Positions 1 to 8,466 of a stretch of 64,000 bases of DNA are shown here, in pieces. The notes under the pieces were generated by a model. It was not told the origin of the DNA. It did not search any database and worked only from the letters and a program-made list of their open reading frames with translations. Both the position numbers and the translations under genes were made by a program. The stretch's first letter is position 1. Each line of letters opens with the position of its first letter. The DNA is from Bacteriovoracaceae bacterium UBA1511 (GTDB taxonomy: Bacteria; Bdellovibrionota; Bacteriovoracia; Bacteriovoracales; Bacteriovoracaceae): NCBI GenBank assembly GCA_002323535.1, contig DCQT01000033.1:39369-103368 (forward strand), in the 5' to 3' direction.

Positions 1-1
1 T

Positions 2-139
2 TATATTGAGGAGGACGGGTACATAGATATAGAAGCTTTAGGCAGTGTAGGTGTAACTGGTCTAGACTCTTACCATGAGCTAAAAGAGGCAACCCGACTT
101 AGCTACGCAAAGCCGGGCCAGGAAGTTAAAGAGTTGTGA
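2..139 (+). CDS. C-terminal fragment, possible flavin reductase family protein
   Basis: An open frame enters from the left edge and ends at TGA 137-139, giving the last 45 residues of a protein. The fragment reads YIEEDGYIDIEALGSVGVTG and continues through LDSYHE and RLSYAKPG. This tail (an acidic stretch, DGYID, G-L-D-x-Y-H, then R-L-x-Y-A-K-P) resembles the C-terminus of flavin reductase-like (NADH:FMN oxidoreductase, RutF-type) proteins as I remember them, but the cofactor-binding part lies outside the window. It is transcribed towards the minus-strand gene ending at 143, leaving only 3 bp between the two stops. Family assignment is tentative; that it is a real coding end is fairly safe. 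Confidence 0.5.
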   Translation, partial: YIEEDGYIDIEALGSVGVTGLDSYHELKEATRLSYAKPGQEVKEL

Positions 140-142
140 AGC

Positions 143-1096
143 CTACGCCGTGACCGGCTTCCCAATAAAATTTACGCCTTGTCCAATCTCAGAAAGTGCA
201 TCAAATACGTTCGAATATAAAAACTCATGGCCTAGATCACTTAATGCCTTTGCTTTTATATTTTGAGAGTCAAGGATTATTGAGGACATTTCACCGAATA
301 TCAGTTTCAACATTTGGGGAGGGACAGGGAAAAGAGCGGGTCTACCAACTGCTTGAGCGAGTGCTTTTGTAAATTCTTTATTGGTGGTTACTTCAGGGGA
401 GACAGCATTAACAATGCCTTTGTAATTTTCATTGCCAATTGCTTGGATGTAAATATTTACTAAGTCTTTTACATGGATCCAACTCATTATTTGCTTGCCG
501 TTTCCAATAGGGCCTCCGCCACCAAGTTTGAAAACAGGAAGGAGTTTCTCTAGAGCACCTCCTGTGCTTCCGAATACCACACCAACTCTGGTTATCAGTG
601 TCCTTTTGGCTTTGGTTAATTTATTTGCCTCGGTCTCCCAATCTTCACACACCCTTGATAGAAAACCTTTTCCATGAATTGAAGATTCCTCTAATTCATC
701 TGGTAAGTTAGCTTCATAAATACCGACAGCACTGGTGGAGATAAATAGATCGAGGTCGTTTTTGAGATGTTGCTCTATTCCTCTAACTAAGTTTCTTGTA
801 CCAAGAATTCTTGAATTATAAATTTTATCTTTTTGATCATCAGACCATCTTGCGGCACTAATATTTTCTCCGAGTAAATTGATTACAACATCAATTGGAT
901 TTCCACTGATTGTAGTAAAAGCTTCTTGAGGAGTAGGTTCCATTAGAGGGTTCCAGGCAACGAACTTCACGTCTCGCCTCATTTGATATTTTTTTGTGTT
1001 CCTTGTTACTACGACTACTTCATGGCCGTTTTTAAGTAATTCTTTTTGTAAGTATTTACCTACAAATCCTGTGCCGCCGGTTATAAGTACGTTCAT
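143..1096 (-). CDS. TIGR01777-family NAD-dependent epimerase (YfcH-like SDR)
   Basis: An extended short-chain dehydrogenase/epimerase of about 317 residues. The N-terminus carries the Rossmann glycine motif ITGGTGFVGKYL. The middle has VINLLGENISAARWSDDQK and the STSAVGIY segment, both typical of the YfcH/TIGR01777 family, and the C-terminal third contains PVPPQMLKLIFGEMSS-like sequence common to this family. The family's substrate is not established; a nucleotide-sugar-type epimerase role is usually assumed. I chose the ATG at 1096 instead of the in-frame ATG at 1156, because AAAGG lies 8 nt upstream of it and the protein then begins directly at the Rossmann strand (MNVLITGG). It stands alone, converging with the fragment at the left edge. 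Confidence 0.88.
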   Translation of the reverse strand: MNVLITGGTGFVGKYLQKELLKNGHEVVVVTRNTKKYQMRRDVKFVAWNPLMEPTPQEAFTTISGNPIDVVINLLGENISAARWSDDQKDKIYNSRILGTRNLVRGIEQHLKNDLDLFISTSAVGIYEANLPDELEESSIHGKGFLSRVCEDWETEANKLTKAKRTLITRVGVVFGSTGGALEKLLPVFKLGGGGPIGNGKQIMSWIHVKDLVNIYIQAIGNENYKGIVNAVSPEVTTNKEFTKALAQAVGRPALFPVPPQMLKLIFGEMSSIILDSQNIKAKALSDLGHEFLYSNVFDALSEIGQGVNFIGKPVTA

Positions 1097-1286
1097 GTGA
1101 ATACCTTTGAATTTAGTAATATTCTTAATTATATCTAGGCTAGGTTTAGTTAACAATAAACGCAGGCTAGACCTAAAGAAAAAATTTTAGATAAATTTTA
1201 TTTAATTAATTTCAGTCACTTAGCTTTTCTCCACAAGAGATAATTTTGAATCTCATATTAACCCTTAGGTCTGTCGATAAGAATTA

Positions 1287-1658
1287 ATGCTCAAAAATAT
1301 TTTTACAATATTACTTCTTCTCTCCTTGAGTAACCTTTATGCAGAAGATTACTTTTTTAAAGGGGTTCGTGTGCCTTTGGACAAGCATGGAGATTATGCA
1401 CTCATTTCGAAAGAGTGTGTCAATTGCATGGCAAAGAGGGCACTAAAAGAAATTACACCGATGGAGAACTATGGAATTATGGCAATTGGTGCGCCGGGTG
1501 CAAAACTTTGCATGAGTATTGAGGGAGCTAAATATGAAATATTTGACTCTAAGCTTGGGCAGCAGGGGTTTTGTTTATTCTCTGATGGAAGTTACGTGGA
1601 TACAGATGGTTTAATGTATTTTTCAGACCCTTCGAATAAAAAAAAGATAGATAATTGA
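1287..1658 (+). CDS. Small secreted protein, DUF333-like
   Basis: A 123-residue protein with a clear signal peptide (MLKNIFTILLLLSLSNLYA, cleavage after A19) and four cysteines in the mature part. The C-terminal segment runs A-K-L-C, then G-x-K-Y-E-I, then Q-G-F-C-x-F-x-D-G-S-Y. This follows the pattern of the DUF333 family (short periplasmic or secreted proteins sometimes labelled putative hemolysins), whose function is unknown. It sits 10 nt before the papain-like protease gene and is probably co-transcribed with it, so a partner, inhibitor or co-exported role is possible but unproven. The start has only a weak AAG-type ribosome site. Confidence 0.65.
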   Translation: MLKNIFTILLLLSLSNLYAEDYFFKGVRVPLDKHGDYALISKECVNCMAKRALKEITPMENYGIMAIGAPGAKLCMSIEGAKYEIFDSKLGQQGFCLFSDGSYVDTDGLMYFSDPSNKKKIDN

Positions 1659-1668
1659 GGAGTAAGGG

Positions 1669-3882
1669 GTGTTAAGAATATTCTTTATCCTTCTTGTTTT
1701 TTGCTCTAGGCAGTCAAATGCACAGCTCTCTTGTCGAAAAAGACCAAATGGAGAAGGGGTTAGATTAGATGTGTCCAGGGATAAGGAAATGGCGCCAAAG
1801 GACAAATCTGGAAGCTCAATAGATGGGTCATTAAAAGGAGCGAAAGTAACATCCCAAGGGTTCATTGGTTCTTGTGCTGGGCATAGTACCTCTTTACTGA
1901 TTAAGGCGGCACACCCTGATAAGCCGCAGGTCATTCCCGAGTTAATCCAGGCATGTGACCAGTCGAAGTATGGCACCATTGATGGGAATAACCCAATGGT
2001 TTTGATAGGCTGCCTCGCAAAAAACCCATCAAGAAAATATTGTCCACTAAAGGCAGATATTCCACTGGATGAACAAGTTAAAATTAAGTCAATTCAGGCA
2101 TCACGCTCAAAGTTCATGAGCTTATCTCTGCCAGACCAGACAAAAGTAGAGGAGGCACTTAAGAAAGTTTATTTTCAGTTGAACACTGGAATGTCCTCTG
2201 AAACGGCCACTTTATTTTGCGCTAAAAATTTTATCTCATACCTTCCTGAAGGGACGACAGACTCTGAAAGTCTGGGGAGAGATCCTTCGATCTTATTAAG
2301 GCTCAGACATTACAAGAACCTATTCAAGAACGTCAGTGATCATTATTCAAATATAAATGCCAAAGGTTCAAAAACAAGATTTATAAAATATGACACTGTT
2401 CCTTCTAACGAGGTCGAGCAAAATCAACAAATTCAAGAGTTGGCCAAAATGCAAGCTGAAATATCTAATAGGCTTGAACACTGTAAGGCATTTTCTTGCG
2501 CTCCTGGAAATATCAGAAATATAGAGAAGAGCTTCTATTCTTTCAAAAAAAGCATAGATGAATTTAAAGAGTTTCAAAATGATAACAAAGTACACCGAGG
2601 AGGTTTTTTTGGGCCTTCAGAAGAAAAAGTAAAAGCTTTTAAGCAAAAGGTTTCAACAATTAGAAAAAGTCTCGCTGGATTAGAAAATAGTATTGTTGCC
2701 GAGGGAAAAGGGGTACATAAGGTAAGTCTCGATGTTGCTTTGGTAAAAGCAAAGATGGACAAAACAGAAAACCCTGAATCACGAAAAAATTTGCTGCGGT
2801 ATAAATCAACATTAGTTCAACTAGCTGCAGTACCAGTGCCGAAAAGAAGGAGTGAGAAAATTAGATTTCGAAGAAGGTTGAAAGCAGCTTTTAAAACTAC
2901 TGCGCAAAAGTTTGGTTTAATTGAAGAAGCTGTTGAGGAAGATTACAAAATAGTAAGATCAAAAATTAAAAAAGGATGTTCGATTGATAGTCTTGAAGAG
3001 ATGATTGATGTTTTTCCTATCATTTGTAAAAGCGGAGAAAAGGATGAGTTTTTTGAAAAAGTTAGAAGTGTTTTAAGCCCATTATTTGCCTACCATCGGC
3101 CACATCGATCGTTTGACCCTTCAATAATATTAGATGTGTTCAAAACTAAAAATGTAGACGCATATACAAGTCGCATCACTTGTGAAGATTCGGAAAAGTT
3201 TAAAGTTCCTATTAAGTCTAAGGACTTTGAATACTTAGATCTTGGGGACTTTTCAAAAGTCCCTAAATTTGAAAAAGCTTTGAAGAATGCTCTAGTGAGG
3301 AAAATTTTAAGAGAAAAAAATCCAAAAATTATTAAGTATATTAAGAAAATTTTTGGATCAAATAAGAAGTTAGTGAAGTGCTTGGGGAAAGATACCTCTA
3401 AAGCTTGCGCCGCCGCGTTTGATAAAATTGACGTTCATGTTTTGAACAGTTACACCTCAGAGTTCTACCCCAAAATTGTAACAAAAATTCATAATAAATA
3501 CGCAAAAGCATTAAATAAAAATAAAAAAAAGGTTCTCAGGGAAAAGTTAATGTCTCTCAATGAAAATAAACCTGCAGTGCTAGGCATATGCTCAAGTGTT
3601 TTGCACAAAGATCACCGTAGGCCGCCTGCGACTGCCGTATCTACAGGTAATGCAAAAGTTGATGAGAAAAATTGTGGAGCTCACGCATTAACAGTGATTG
3701 GTTACAGGTGTAACAAGGGCAAAGTCGAATATTTATTGCAAAATAGTTGGGGTGTTCGTGCATGTAACCAGTATCGAAGATCTCGTGAAATTGAGTGTCG
3801 CAATGATAAAGACCAAGGTAAAATTTGGATTTCAGAGGGCTTACTATCTAAGGGCGTACTCAACTTGACCCAGCATAAGTAA
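1669..3882 (+). CDS. Secreted papain-like (C1A) cysteine protease with a ~600-residue insertion
   Basis: A 737-residue protein beginning at GTG 1669 behind GAGGAGTAAGG, with a signal peptide ending near NAQ19. The papain oxyanion/nucleophile motif appears as SQGFIGSCAGHS (Q63, C69). The remaining catalytic residues are at the far C-terminus, in NCGAHALTVIGY (H672) and LLQNSWG (N692), the classical His and Asn blocks of C1 peptidases. The nucleophile-to-histidine distance is about 603 residues, against roughly 130 in papain, so a very large lysine-rich, helical-looking domain (about residues 130-640) is inserted inside the catalytic fold. Cysteines are frequent, suggesting disulfides after export. 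It may act on prey or host protein, or on the insert itself as a self-processed prodomain (inference). It follows the DUF333-like gene by 10 nt. Confidence 0.8.
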   Translation: MLRIFFILLVFCSRQSNAQLSCRKRPNGEGVRLDVSRDKEMAPKDKSGSSIDGSLKGAKVTSQGFIGSCAGHSTSLLIKAAHPDKPQVIPELIQACDQSKYGTIDGNNPMVLIGCLAKNPSRKYCPLKADIPLDEQVKIKSIQASRSKFMSLSLPDQTKVEEALKKVYFQLNTGMSSETATLFCAKNFISYLPEGTTDSESLGRDPSILLRLRHYKNLFKNVSDHYSNINAKGSKTRFIKYDTVPSNEVEQNQQIQELAKMQAEISNRLEHCKAFSCAPGNIRNIEKSFYSFKKSIDEFKEFQNDNKVHRGGFFGPSEEKVKAFKQKVSTIRKSLAGLENSIVAEGKGVHKVSLDVALVKAKMDKTENPESRKNLLRYKSTLVQLAAVPVPKRRSEKIRFRRRLKAAFKTTAQKFGLIEEAVEEDYKIVRSKIKKGCSIDSLEEMIDVFPIICKSGEKDEFFEKVRSVLSPLFAYHRPHRSFDPSIILDVFKTKNVDAYTSRITCEDSEKFKVPIKSKDFEYLDLGDFSKVPKFEKALKNALVRKILREKNPKIIKYIKKIFGSNKKLVKCLGKDTSKACAAAFDKIDVHVLNSYTSEFYPKIVTKIHNKYAKALNKNKKKVLREKLMSLNENKPAVLGICSSVLHKDHRRPPATAVSTGNAKVDEKNCGAHALTVIGYRCNKGKVEYLLQNSWGVRACNQYRRSREIECRNDKDQGKIWISEGLLSKGVLNLTQHK

Positions 3883-3975
3883 CCAATCTAAAAAATCGAG
3901 TAAAAAAGATACTAACTATTGAAAATAACGTACATTCAGTTATAAATTATTCTTGCAACTTTATGGTGAGATATT

Positions 3976-4914
3976 ATGGTTTTTGAGGGATCAGAAAAAA
4001 AAATCGAAGTAATTGTTAGTCCAGGCGTTGGTGACTTAAGGAAAATGGGAAAGTCTTTTTGGGCAAGAATAGTTTCCAAATGTGACGCTGAAATTATATC
4101 CGAAATTAAAAACAACCAAGTACATGCCTACCTTCTTTCAGAGTCCAGTTTGTTTGTATGGGAATATTCATTTCTAATGATTACGTGTGGCCGAACATCG
4201 TTAATAAATTCTCTTATTGAGGTATGTCTGGAGTTTGGAAAAGAAAATATTGAAGACGTGATTTTTCAGCGAAAAAATGAGTATTTTTCTCACATGCAAA
4301 AAAGTGCGTTTTATGACGACGTAAAAAAAATTGATTCTTTAAAGCCATCAAAAGCTTGGCGACTAGGAAATATTGATGGGCACCATAACTTTGTTTTTAA
4401 TTATTCAAAAAACGGAAAGTGGGACGCTGGAGATAAAACATTTGAGCTTCTTATGTACAACTTACCAACTCAGGTAGGGGAGCTTTTAAGAAAGCAAGGA
4501 GTCAGCGCTAAAAGTGTTAGGGATTATTTAGGAGTTGAATCTCTTTTTCAAAACTTTACGATTGATGACTGGGTATTTGACCCATACGGATATTCTTTAA
4601 ATGCGATTAGAGACGATTATTACTACACCATTCACCTCTCTCCTGAGGAAAATGGATCATATGTTTCATTGGAGACGAATGATTCAACGCTTGAGGGGCA
4701 AAATATAATCTCTCATTTCTGTGAAAGGCTTAGGCCAAAGAGTTTTGATGTGATTAGTTTTAATTGGCATGAAAGTTATGATTCTGAAATTTATCAGCTC
4801 GTTGACTCTTGTGAGCAATCTTTGGAAAATGGTTTGGCGGTTAAATTTTGTCAGTATGTTGATACCAAAAACATAAAAAGCTCCAATGGGTATTTATTAT
4901 TCGAGCACAAATAA
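3976..4914 (+). CDS. speD: S-adenosylmethionine decarboxylase, eukaryotic (AMD1) type
   Basis: Makes decarboxylated AdoMet, the aminopropyl donor for spermidine synthesis. The sequence (312 aa) follows the eukaryotic enzyme, not the short bacterial SpeD. It has FEGSEKKIEV at the N-terminus and the self-cleavage site YLLSESSLFV, where cleavage between E56 and S57 would generate the pyruvoyl group. TCGRTSL holds the conserved catalytic cysteine (C71), and further on are DDWVFDPYGYSLNAI, YYTIHLSPE and GSYVSLETN. A GGTGAG-type ribosome site precedes the ATG. speE follows after 9 nt, so both steps of spermidine synthesis are co-expressed. The eukaryote-like form is known from some bacteria but is uncommon. 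Confidence 0.95.
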   Translation: MVFEGSEKKIEVIVSPGVGDLRKMGKSFWARIVSKCDAEIISEIKNNQVHAYLLSESSLFVWEYSFLMITCGRTSLINSLIEVCLEFGKENIEDVIFQRKNEYFSHMQKSAFYDDVKKIDSLKPSKAWRLGNIDGHHNFVFNYSKNGKWDAGDKTFELLMYNLPTQVGELLRKQGVSAKSVRDYLGVESLFQNFTIDDWVFDPYGYSLNAIRDDYYYTIHLSPEENGSYVSLETNDSTLEGQNIISHFCERLRPKSFDVISFNWHESYDSEIYQLVDSCEQSLENGLAVKFCQYVDTKNIKSSNGYLLFEHK

Positions 4915-4923
4915 AGGATTTTT

Positions 4924-5778
4924 ATGCATTCAAAACTTTGGATTGAAGAAAAACATGAGAATTTTTCACTAGGTTTTAAAGTTAATAAAGTTTTATTTTC
5001 TGGAAAAAGTGATTTTCAAACAGTTGATGTGGTTGAAACAGAGCAGCTGGGAAACATGCTTTTGAATGATGGCCTTATTATGTGCACGGAAAAAGATGAG
5101 TTTGTGTATCATGATATGATCGCGCACGTGCCGTTATTTGTTCACCCTACCCCTAAAAAGGTTTTAGTCATCGGGGGTGGTGATGGCGGAACGGCTCGAG
5201 AGGTTTTAAGGCATCCAAATGTAGAAAAATGCGTGATGGTTGAAATTGATAAAATGGTTGTTGATGCTTCAATTGCGCATTTGCCGATAACGTCTTGTGT
5301 CTTTGATAATCCAAAACTTGAACTTCACATTGATGATGGCCTGAAATTTGTTAAAGAAACAAAAGAAAAATTTGATGTAGTTTTAGTTGACTCGACTGAT
5401 CCTATTGGCCCGGCGCAGCCTCTATTTGGAGAAGAATTTTATCAAGATATATATAATTGCCTAAATGACGATGGAATTGTTGTGTCTCAAGGAGAGTCAC
5501 CATTTTATGAAGTACCGATGCAAAAAAAGTTAATGGGTATTATTAATAAAATATTTCCCATCTCAACCATCTATAATTTTTCAAACCTAACTTATCCTGG
5601 AGGGCTTTGGTCATTTACATTTGGTTCAAAAAAGCATCATCCGATTAACGACTTCAAGTCAGAGCGGGTTAGCTCTTTTGATGGAGAGTTTAAGTATTAT
5701 AACCAGCGAATTCACCCAGGGGCTTTTGCTATACCAAGCTTTATGGCAAAAGAGCTTGAGGGATTAATTAAGGATTAA
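4924..5778 (+). CDS. speE: Spermidine synthase
   Basis: Transfers the aminopropyl group from decarboxylated AdoMet to putrescine. The 284-residue sequence has the usual N-terminal beta domain (LWIEEKHENFSLGFKV), the DEFVYHDMIAH block, the AdoMet-fold motif VLVIGGGDGGTAREV and the catalytic-site motif VDSTDPIGPAQPLF. YPGGLWSFTFGS and a C-terminal YYNQRIHPGAFAIP complete the family signature. Length is normal. It lies 9 nt after the AdoMet decarboxylase gene and 3 nt before the EVE-domain gene in one operon. Substrate could also be a longer diamine, but the classical motifs favour putrescine. Confidence 0.96.
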   Translation: MHSKLWIEEKHENFSLGFKVNKVLFSGKSDFQTVDVVETEQLGNMLLNDGLIMCTEKDEFVYHDMIAHVPLFVHPTPKKVLVIGGGDGGTAREVLRHPNVEKCVMVEIDKMVVDASIAHLPITSCVFDNPKLELHIDDGLKFVKETKEKFDVVLVDSTDPIGPAQPLFGEEFYQDIYNCLNDDGIVVSQGESPFYEVPMQKKLMGIINKIFPISTIYNFSNLTYPGGLWSFTFGSKKHHPINDFKSERVSSFDGEFKYYNQRIHPGAFAIPSFMAKELEGLIKD

Positions 5779-5781
5779 AAA

Positions 5782-6234
5782 ATGCGTTATTGGTTAATGA
5801 AAACCGAGCCAGATGTCTTTTCGATTGATGATTTGAAATCACAAAAAACGACTCCTTGGGAAGGTGTGCGAAACTACCAAGCGAGAAATTTCATGCGTGA
5901 TGAAATGAAAAAGGGCGACTTGGTTTTAATTTATCATTCAAATGCAAAACCTCCAGGGGTCGCAGGCGTTGGTGTTGTCTCAAAAGAAGCGTTTCCAGAT
6001 CATTTTGCCTGGGATAAAAAAAGTAAATACTACGATCCAAAGTCTCCTAAAGAAAATCCACGATGGATGATGGTAGAAATTAGATTTAAAAAGAAATTTA
6101 AAGAGATTCTATCTCTGGCAGAACTTAAAGAGACAAAGGGACTGGAGGATATGCTTATTTTAAGAAAGGGAAATCGTCTTAGTATTACGCCCGTTGAGAA
6201 GAAGCATTACGAACAAATAATAGGAATGAGATAA
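5782..6234 (+). CDS. EVE domain protein (thymocyte nuclear protein 1-like)
   Basis: A 150-residue single-domain protein matching the bacterial EVE family almost throughout: MRYWLMKTEPDVFSIDDL, WEGVRNYQARNFMRD, KGDLVLIYHSNAKPPGVAGVG, YYDPKSPKENPRW and GNRLSITPV. EVE domains share the YTH/PUA-like fold and are thought to bind modified bases in DNA or RNA; the exact ligand here is unknown. Its stop overlaps the first base of apt (TAATG), so translation is probably coupled. A role linking modified nucleobases to the downstream adenine salvage enzyme is conceivable but only from position. Confidence 0.92.
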   Translation: MRYWLMKTEPDVFSIDDLKSQKTTPWEGVRNYQARNFMRDEMKKGDLVLIYHSNAKPPGVAGVGVVSKEAFPDHFAWDKKSKYYDPKSPKENPRWMMVEIRFKKKFKEILSLAELKETKGLEDMLILRKGNRLSITPVEKKHYEQIIGMR

Positions 6235-6779
6235 TGGATCAAAAAAAACTGGAAATGATAAAAGATTCAATAAGAACAATCCCAAATTTTCCAAAACAAG
6301 GAATTTTATTTCGTGATATTACAACTGCACTTCAGAGCCCTGAGTCATATAAGGCGATTATCTCTTTGTTTGAGGAAAAGTTAAAAAAAATAGAGTTTGA
6401 TGCTATCGCTGGTATTGAGTCTCGTGGATTTGTCTTCGCCTCGGTGCTTAGTTATTTATTTAATAAGAAATTGATTCTTATTAGAAAAAAAGGAAAGCTT
6501 CCTTGTGAGGTAATAAGGCAAGAGTATCAATTAGAGTACGGGACAGACGAGCTTGAAATCGACCCTACTGCAATAAATGAAAACGAAAAGGTCATACTTG
6601 TGGATGACCTTCTTGCGACAGCGGGAACAATTTTAGCTGCTCAAAAGTTAGTTCATCGTTGCGGGGGGCAAACTCCCCTCGGGCTTTTTGTTATTGATCT
6701 TCCTGAGCTCGGAGGAGCGAAAAAATTAGAGGAAAATAAACTTCCTTTCATTTCTCTCATAAATTTCGAAGGCCATTAA
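6234..6779 (+). CDS. apt: Adenine phosphoribosyltransferase
   Basis: Converts adenine and PRPP to AMP. The 181-residue protein shows the family start (IRTIPNFPKQGILFRDITTAL), the GIESRGFVFASVLSY substrate loop and the PRPP-binding signature VILVDDLLATAGTILAA. Length and order are normal. It is the fourth gene of the speD-speE-EVE operon. Spermidine synthesis releases methylthioadenosine, whose breakdown yields adenine, so salvage by Apt next to speD/speE is metabolically sensible (inference; the nucleosidase itself is not in the window). It converges with the next minus-strand gene, with 1 bp between stop codons. Confidence 0.95.
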   Translation: MDQKKLEMIKDSIRTIPNFPKQGILFRDITTALQSPESYKAIISLFEEKLKKIEFDAIAGIESRGFVFASVLSYLFNKKLILIRKKGKLPCEVIRQEYQLEYGTDELEIDPTAINENEKVILVDDLLATAGTILAAQKLVHRCGGQTPLGLFVIDLPELGGAKKLEENKLPFISLINFEGH

Positions 6780-6780
6780 T

Positions 6781-8289
6781 TTATTCTGCTTCTAGCTCTG
6801 GCTTTTTAAGGCACAAGTAATTAAAAAATGGAAATACCTCATCTTCTGTATCTGTATAGCTAGAAGCTTCTAAGTCCTCTCGGGTGAACTTAAATATGCT
6901 TACTTGATTGTCCTGTGAGTATTGTGGTTTGTAGCAGACAAATTCATTTTCTTTTAGCAGTCTGACAAAACCATTAGGACTAAATACTCTTGTACTGGTG
7001 TATATATTACCGCCAGAATCCATTAAGCTTCGCTCCTCATCTTGTTCGTTCTCAGATAAAGCCTCTTCATGGTCCATGTCCAGGTCATCCAATAAGTCGT
7101 CTCCTATACTAGCAGCCTCACCTAGGCCCTCTGGTAATGTGGAATTTACTTGGGGGACAGAGCTTTCAGATTGTGCTTGGTTTTGGCCGGTTCCTACTGG
7201 TGGTAAATTCATGCCAGGCATACTTGAAGCGGTTATGTCAGAGGCATTTAGAGTGGGTATATTAAATAATCTTTCTTTCTCGGCTTTTTCTTCTAAAGTT
7301 AATGCCTTTCCCTTTTGAGCTTTATGCTTGTCAGAGTTTTTATTTAGTGTTTTTGCCTTTGTGGCTTCTTTAGACTTTTCCTGTTCCGGTGATTCAGTGC
7401 TTAATTGCTCTTGAGGAGAAGTTTGTTCACTCGTATCAATCATCCCACATTCTTCTGGACTTCCTATAAATGGTGAGCTGGACCTATAATTTAGGACAAC
7501 AAAATGATGAAAACTTATATTAATCAATGGATCTCTGGACGCCAGTGAGTACTTAGGTGCAAGTGTTGTTTCCTCTATAACACATACGCATTGGTTTCTT
7601 TTTTCTTCGCAAAGTCTCTCTTTCTCAACTCTTTCCTTGAGCTTTCCATCTTTTACGATGTGTGTAGTTTGTCCCTGAATCCGCATATCCTGGAAATAGG
7701 GGATTAGCTTTTTGAGGATGTCCTTATCTTTTACTCTTTGCTTATTAAGGTTATAGACTTCTCCTGTTTTCTCATTGAGTTTATAATTCGCTAGTTTCAT
7801 TTCTTTAAACGGTTTATTCGCTTTAGAAATAGTATCTTGAAATGCGCAAACAAGTTGATTGTAAACATTGTTAATATTGTTTTGTTTAAAAAATTTTCTT
7901 AATTGCTTACCAAGTTCGTTTTCAAGTTTCTTCTTAATAATTTTATTAGTTTTTCTAACAAGATAATTTTGATCTTTTGAGATACACCACCTTGAATAAA
8001 TATGTGGCAAAGTAATTCTGATTCCTTGGGCATCCTCATCAATTTGTATTTTTTTACTAACCTTAGAGACATGTAGAGTGAGAGTCTTATTCTCTTTTTC
8101 TAAGGCCAATTCGATTAAATGAGTGGGTGAGTTTTTTGTTTTAAGCTTTCTGATAGTTTTTGTTAGGCAACCTGTAATTTGTTTGTCCTTTGAAATCCCT
8201 TTGTCCAGTAAGAGCTTATGTGCATATGAATTTGAGCAAGTAAAAGTTATTAAACTCGCCAAAATAGCATGCTTAAAATAGCGCTTCAT
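6781..8289 (-). CDS. Secreted protein of unknown function with an acidic, low-complexity middle
   Basis: About 502 residues with a signal peptide (MKRYFKHAILASLITFTCSNSYA). I place the start at ATG 8289, directly after GGGAGGAGAA; an in-frame ATG at 8301 would put four extra residues ahead of the signal sequence. The mature part begins with a lysine-rich, beta-looking region holding several cysteines, including CEEKRNQCVCVIEE. A low-complexity linker rich in E, S, P and K follows (about residues 290-430, including PGMNLPPVGTGQNQAQS). A short C-terminal region ends FFNYLCLKKPELEAE. I do not recognise a family. It diverges from the metalloprotease gene at 8467, and both products are exported. 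Confidence 0.7.
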   Translation of the reverse strand: MKRYFKHAILASLITFTCSNSYAHKLLLDKGISKDKQITGCLTKTIRKLKTKNSPTHLIELALEKENKTLTLHVSKVSKKIQIDEDAQGIRITLPHIYSRWCISKDQNYLVRKTNKIIKKKLENELGKQLRKFFKQNNINNVYNQLVCAFQDTISKANKPFKEMKLANYKLNEKTGEVYNLNKQRVKDKDILKKLIPYFQDMRIQGQTTHIVKDGKLKERVEKERLCEEKRNQCVCVIEETTLAPKYSLASRDPLINISFHHFVVLNYRSSSPFIGSPEECGMIDTSEQTSPQEQLSTESPEQEKSKEATKAKTLNKNSDKHKAQKGKALTLEEKAEKERLFNIPTLNASDITASSMPGMNLPPVGTGQNQAQSESSVPQVNSTLPEGLGEAASIGDDLLDDLDMDHEEALSENEQDEERSLMDSGGNIYTSTRVFSPNGFVRLLKENEFVCYKPQYSQDNQVSIFKFTREDLEASSYTDTEDEVFPFFNYLCLKKPELEAE

Positions 8290-8466
8290 TTCTCCTCCCA
8301 TTGAAGATATGAATCTAGCAGCAAGTTTTAGGCCAGTGTCAGAAACATATTTTATTGTTTTAAATGTTTATGACTGACTAATATTTCTACAATGACTTTG
8401 AACCAAGTTGGCCTTTTAAGGTCTTTGTTCACTTGATTTTCTATTTTAATATCCCGATTTAAGGCG

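Noticed and set aside
1623..1979. 118-codon minus-strand frame across the DUF333-like and papain-like genes
   Set aside because: It overlaps the signal peptide and catalytic block of a clear protease gene, so it is a reverse-frame shadow.
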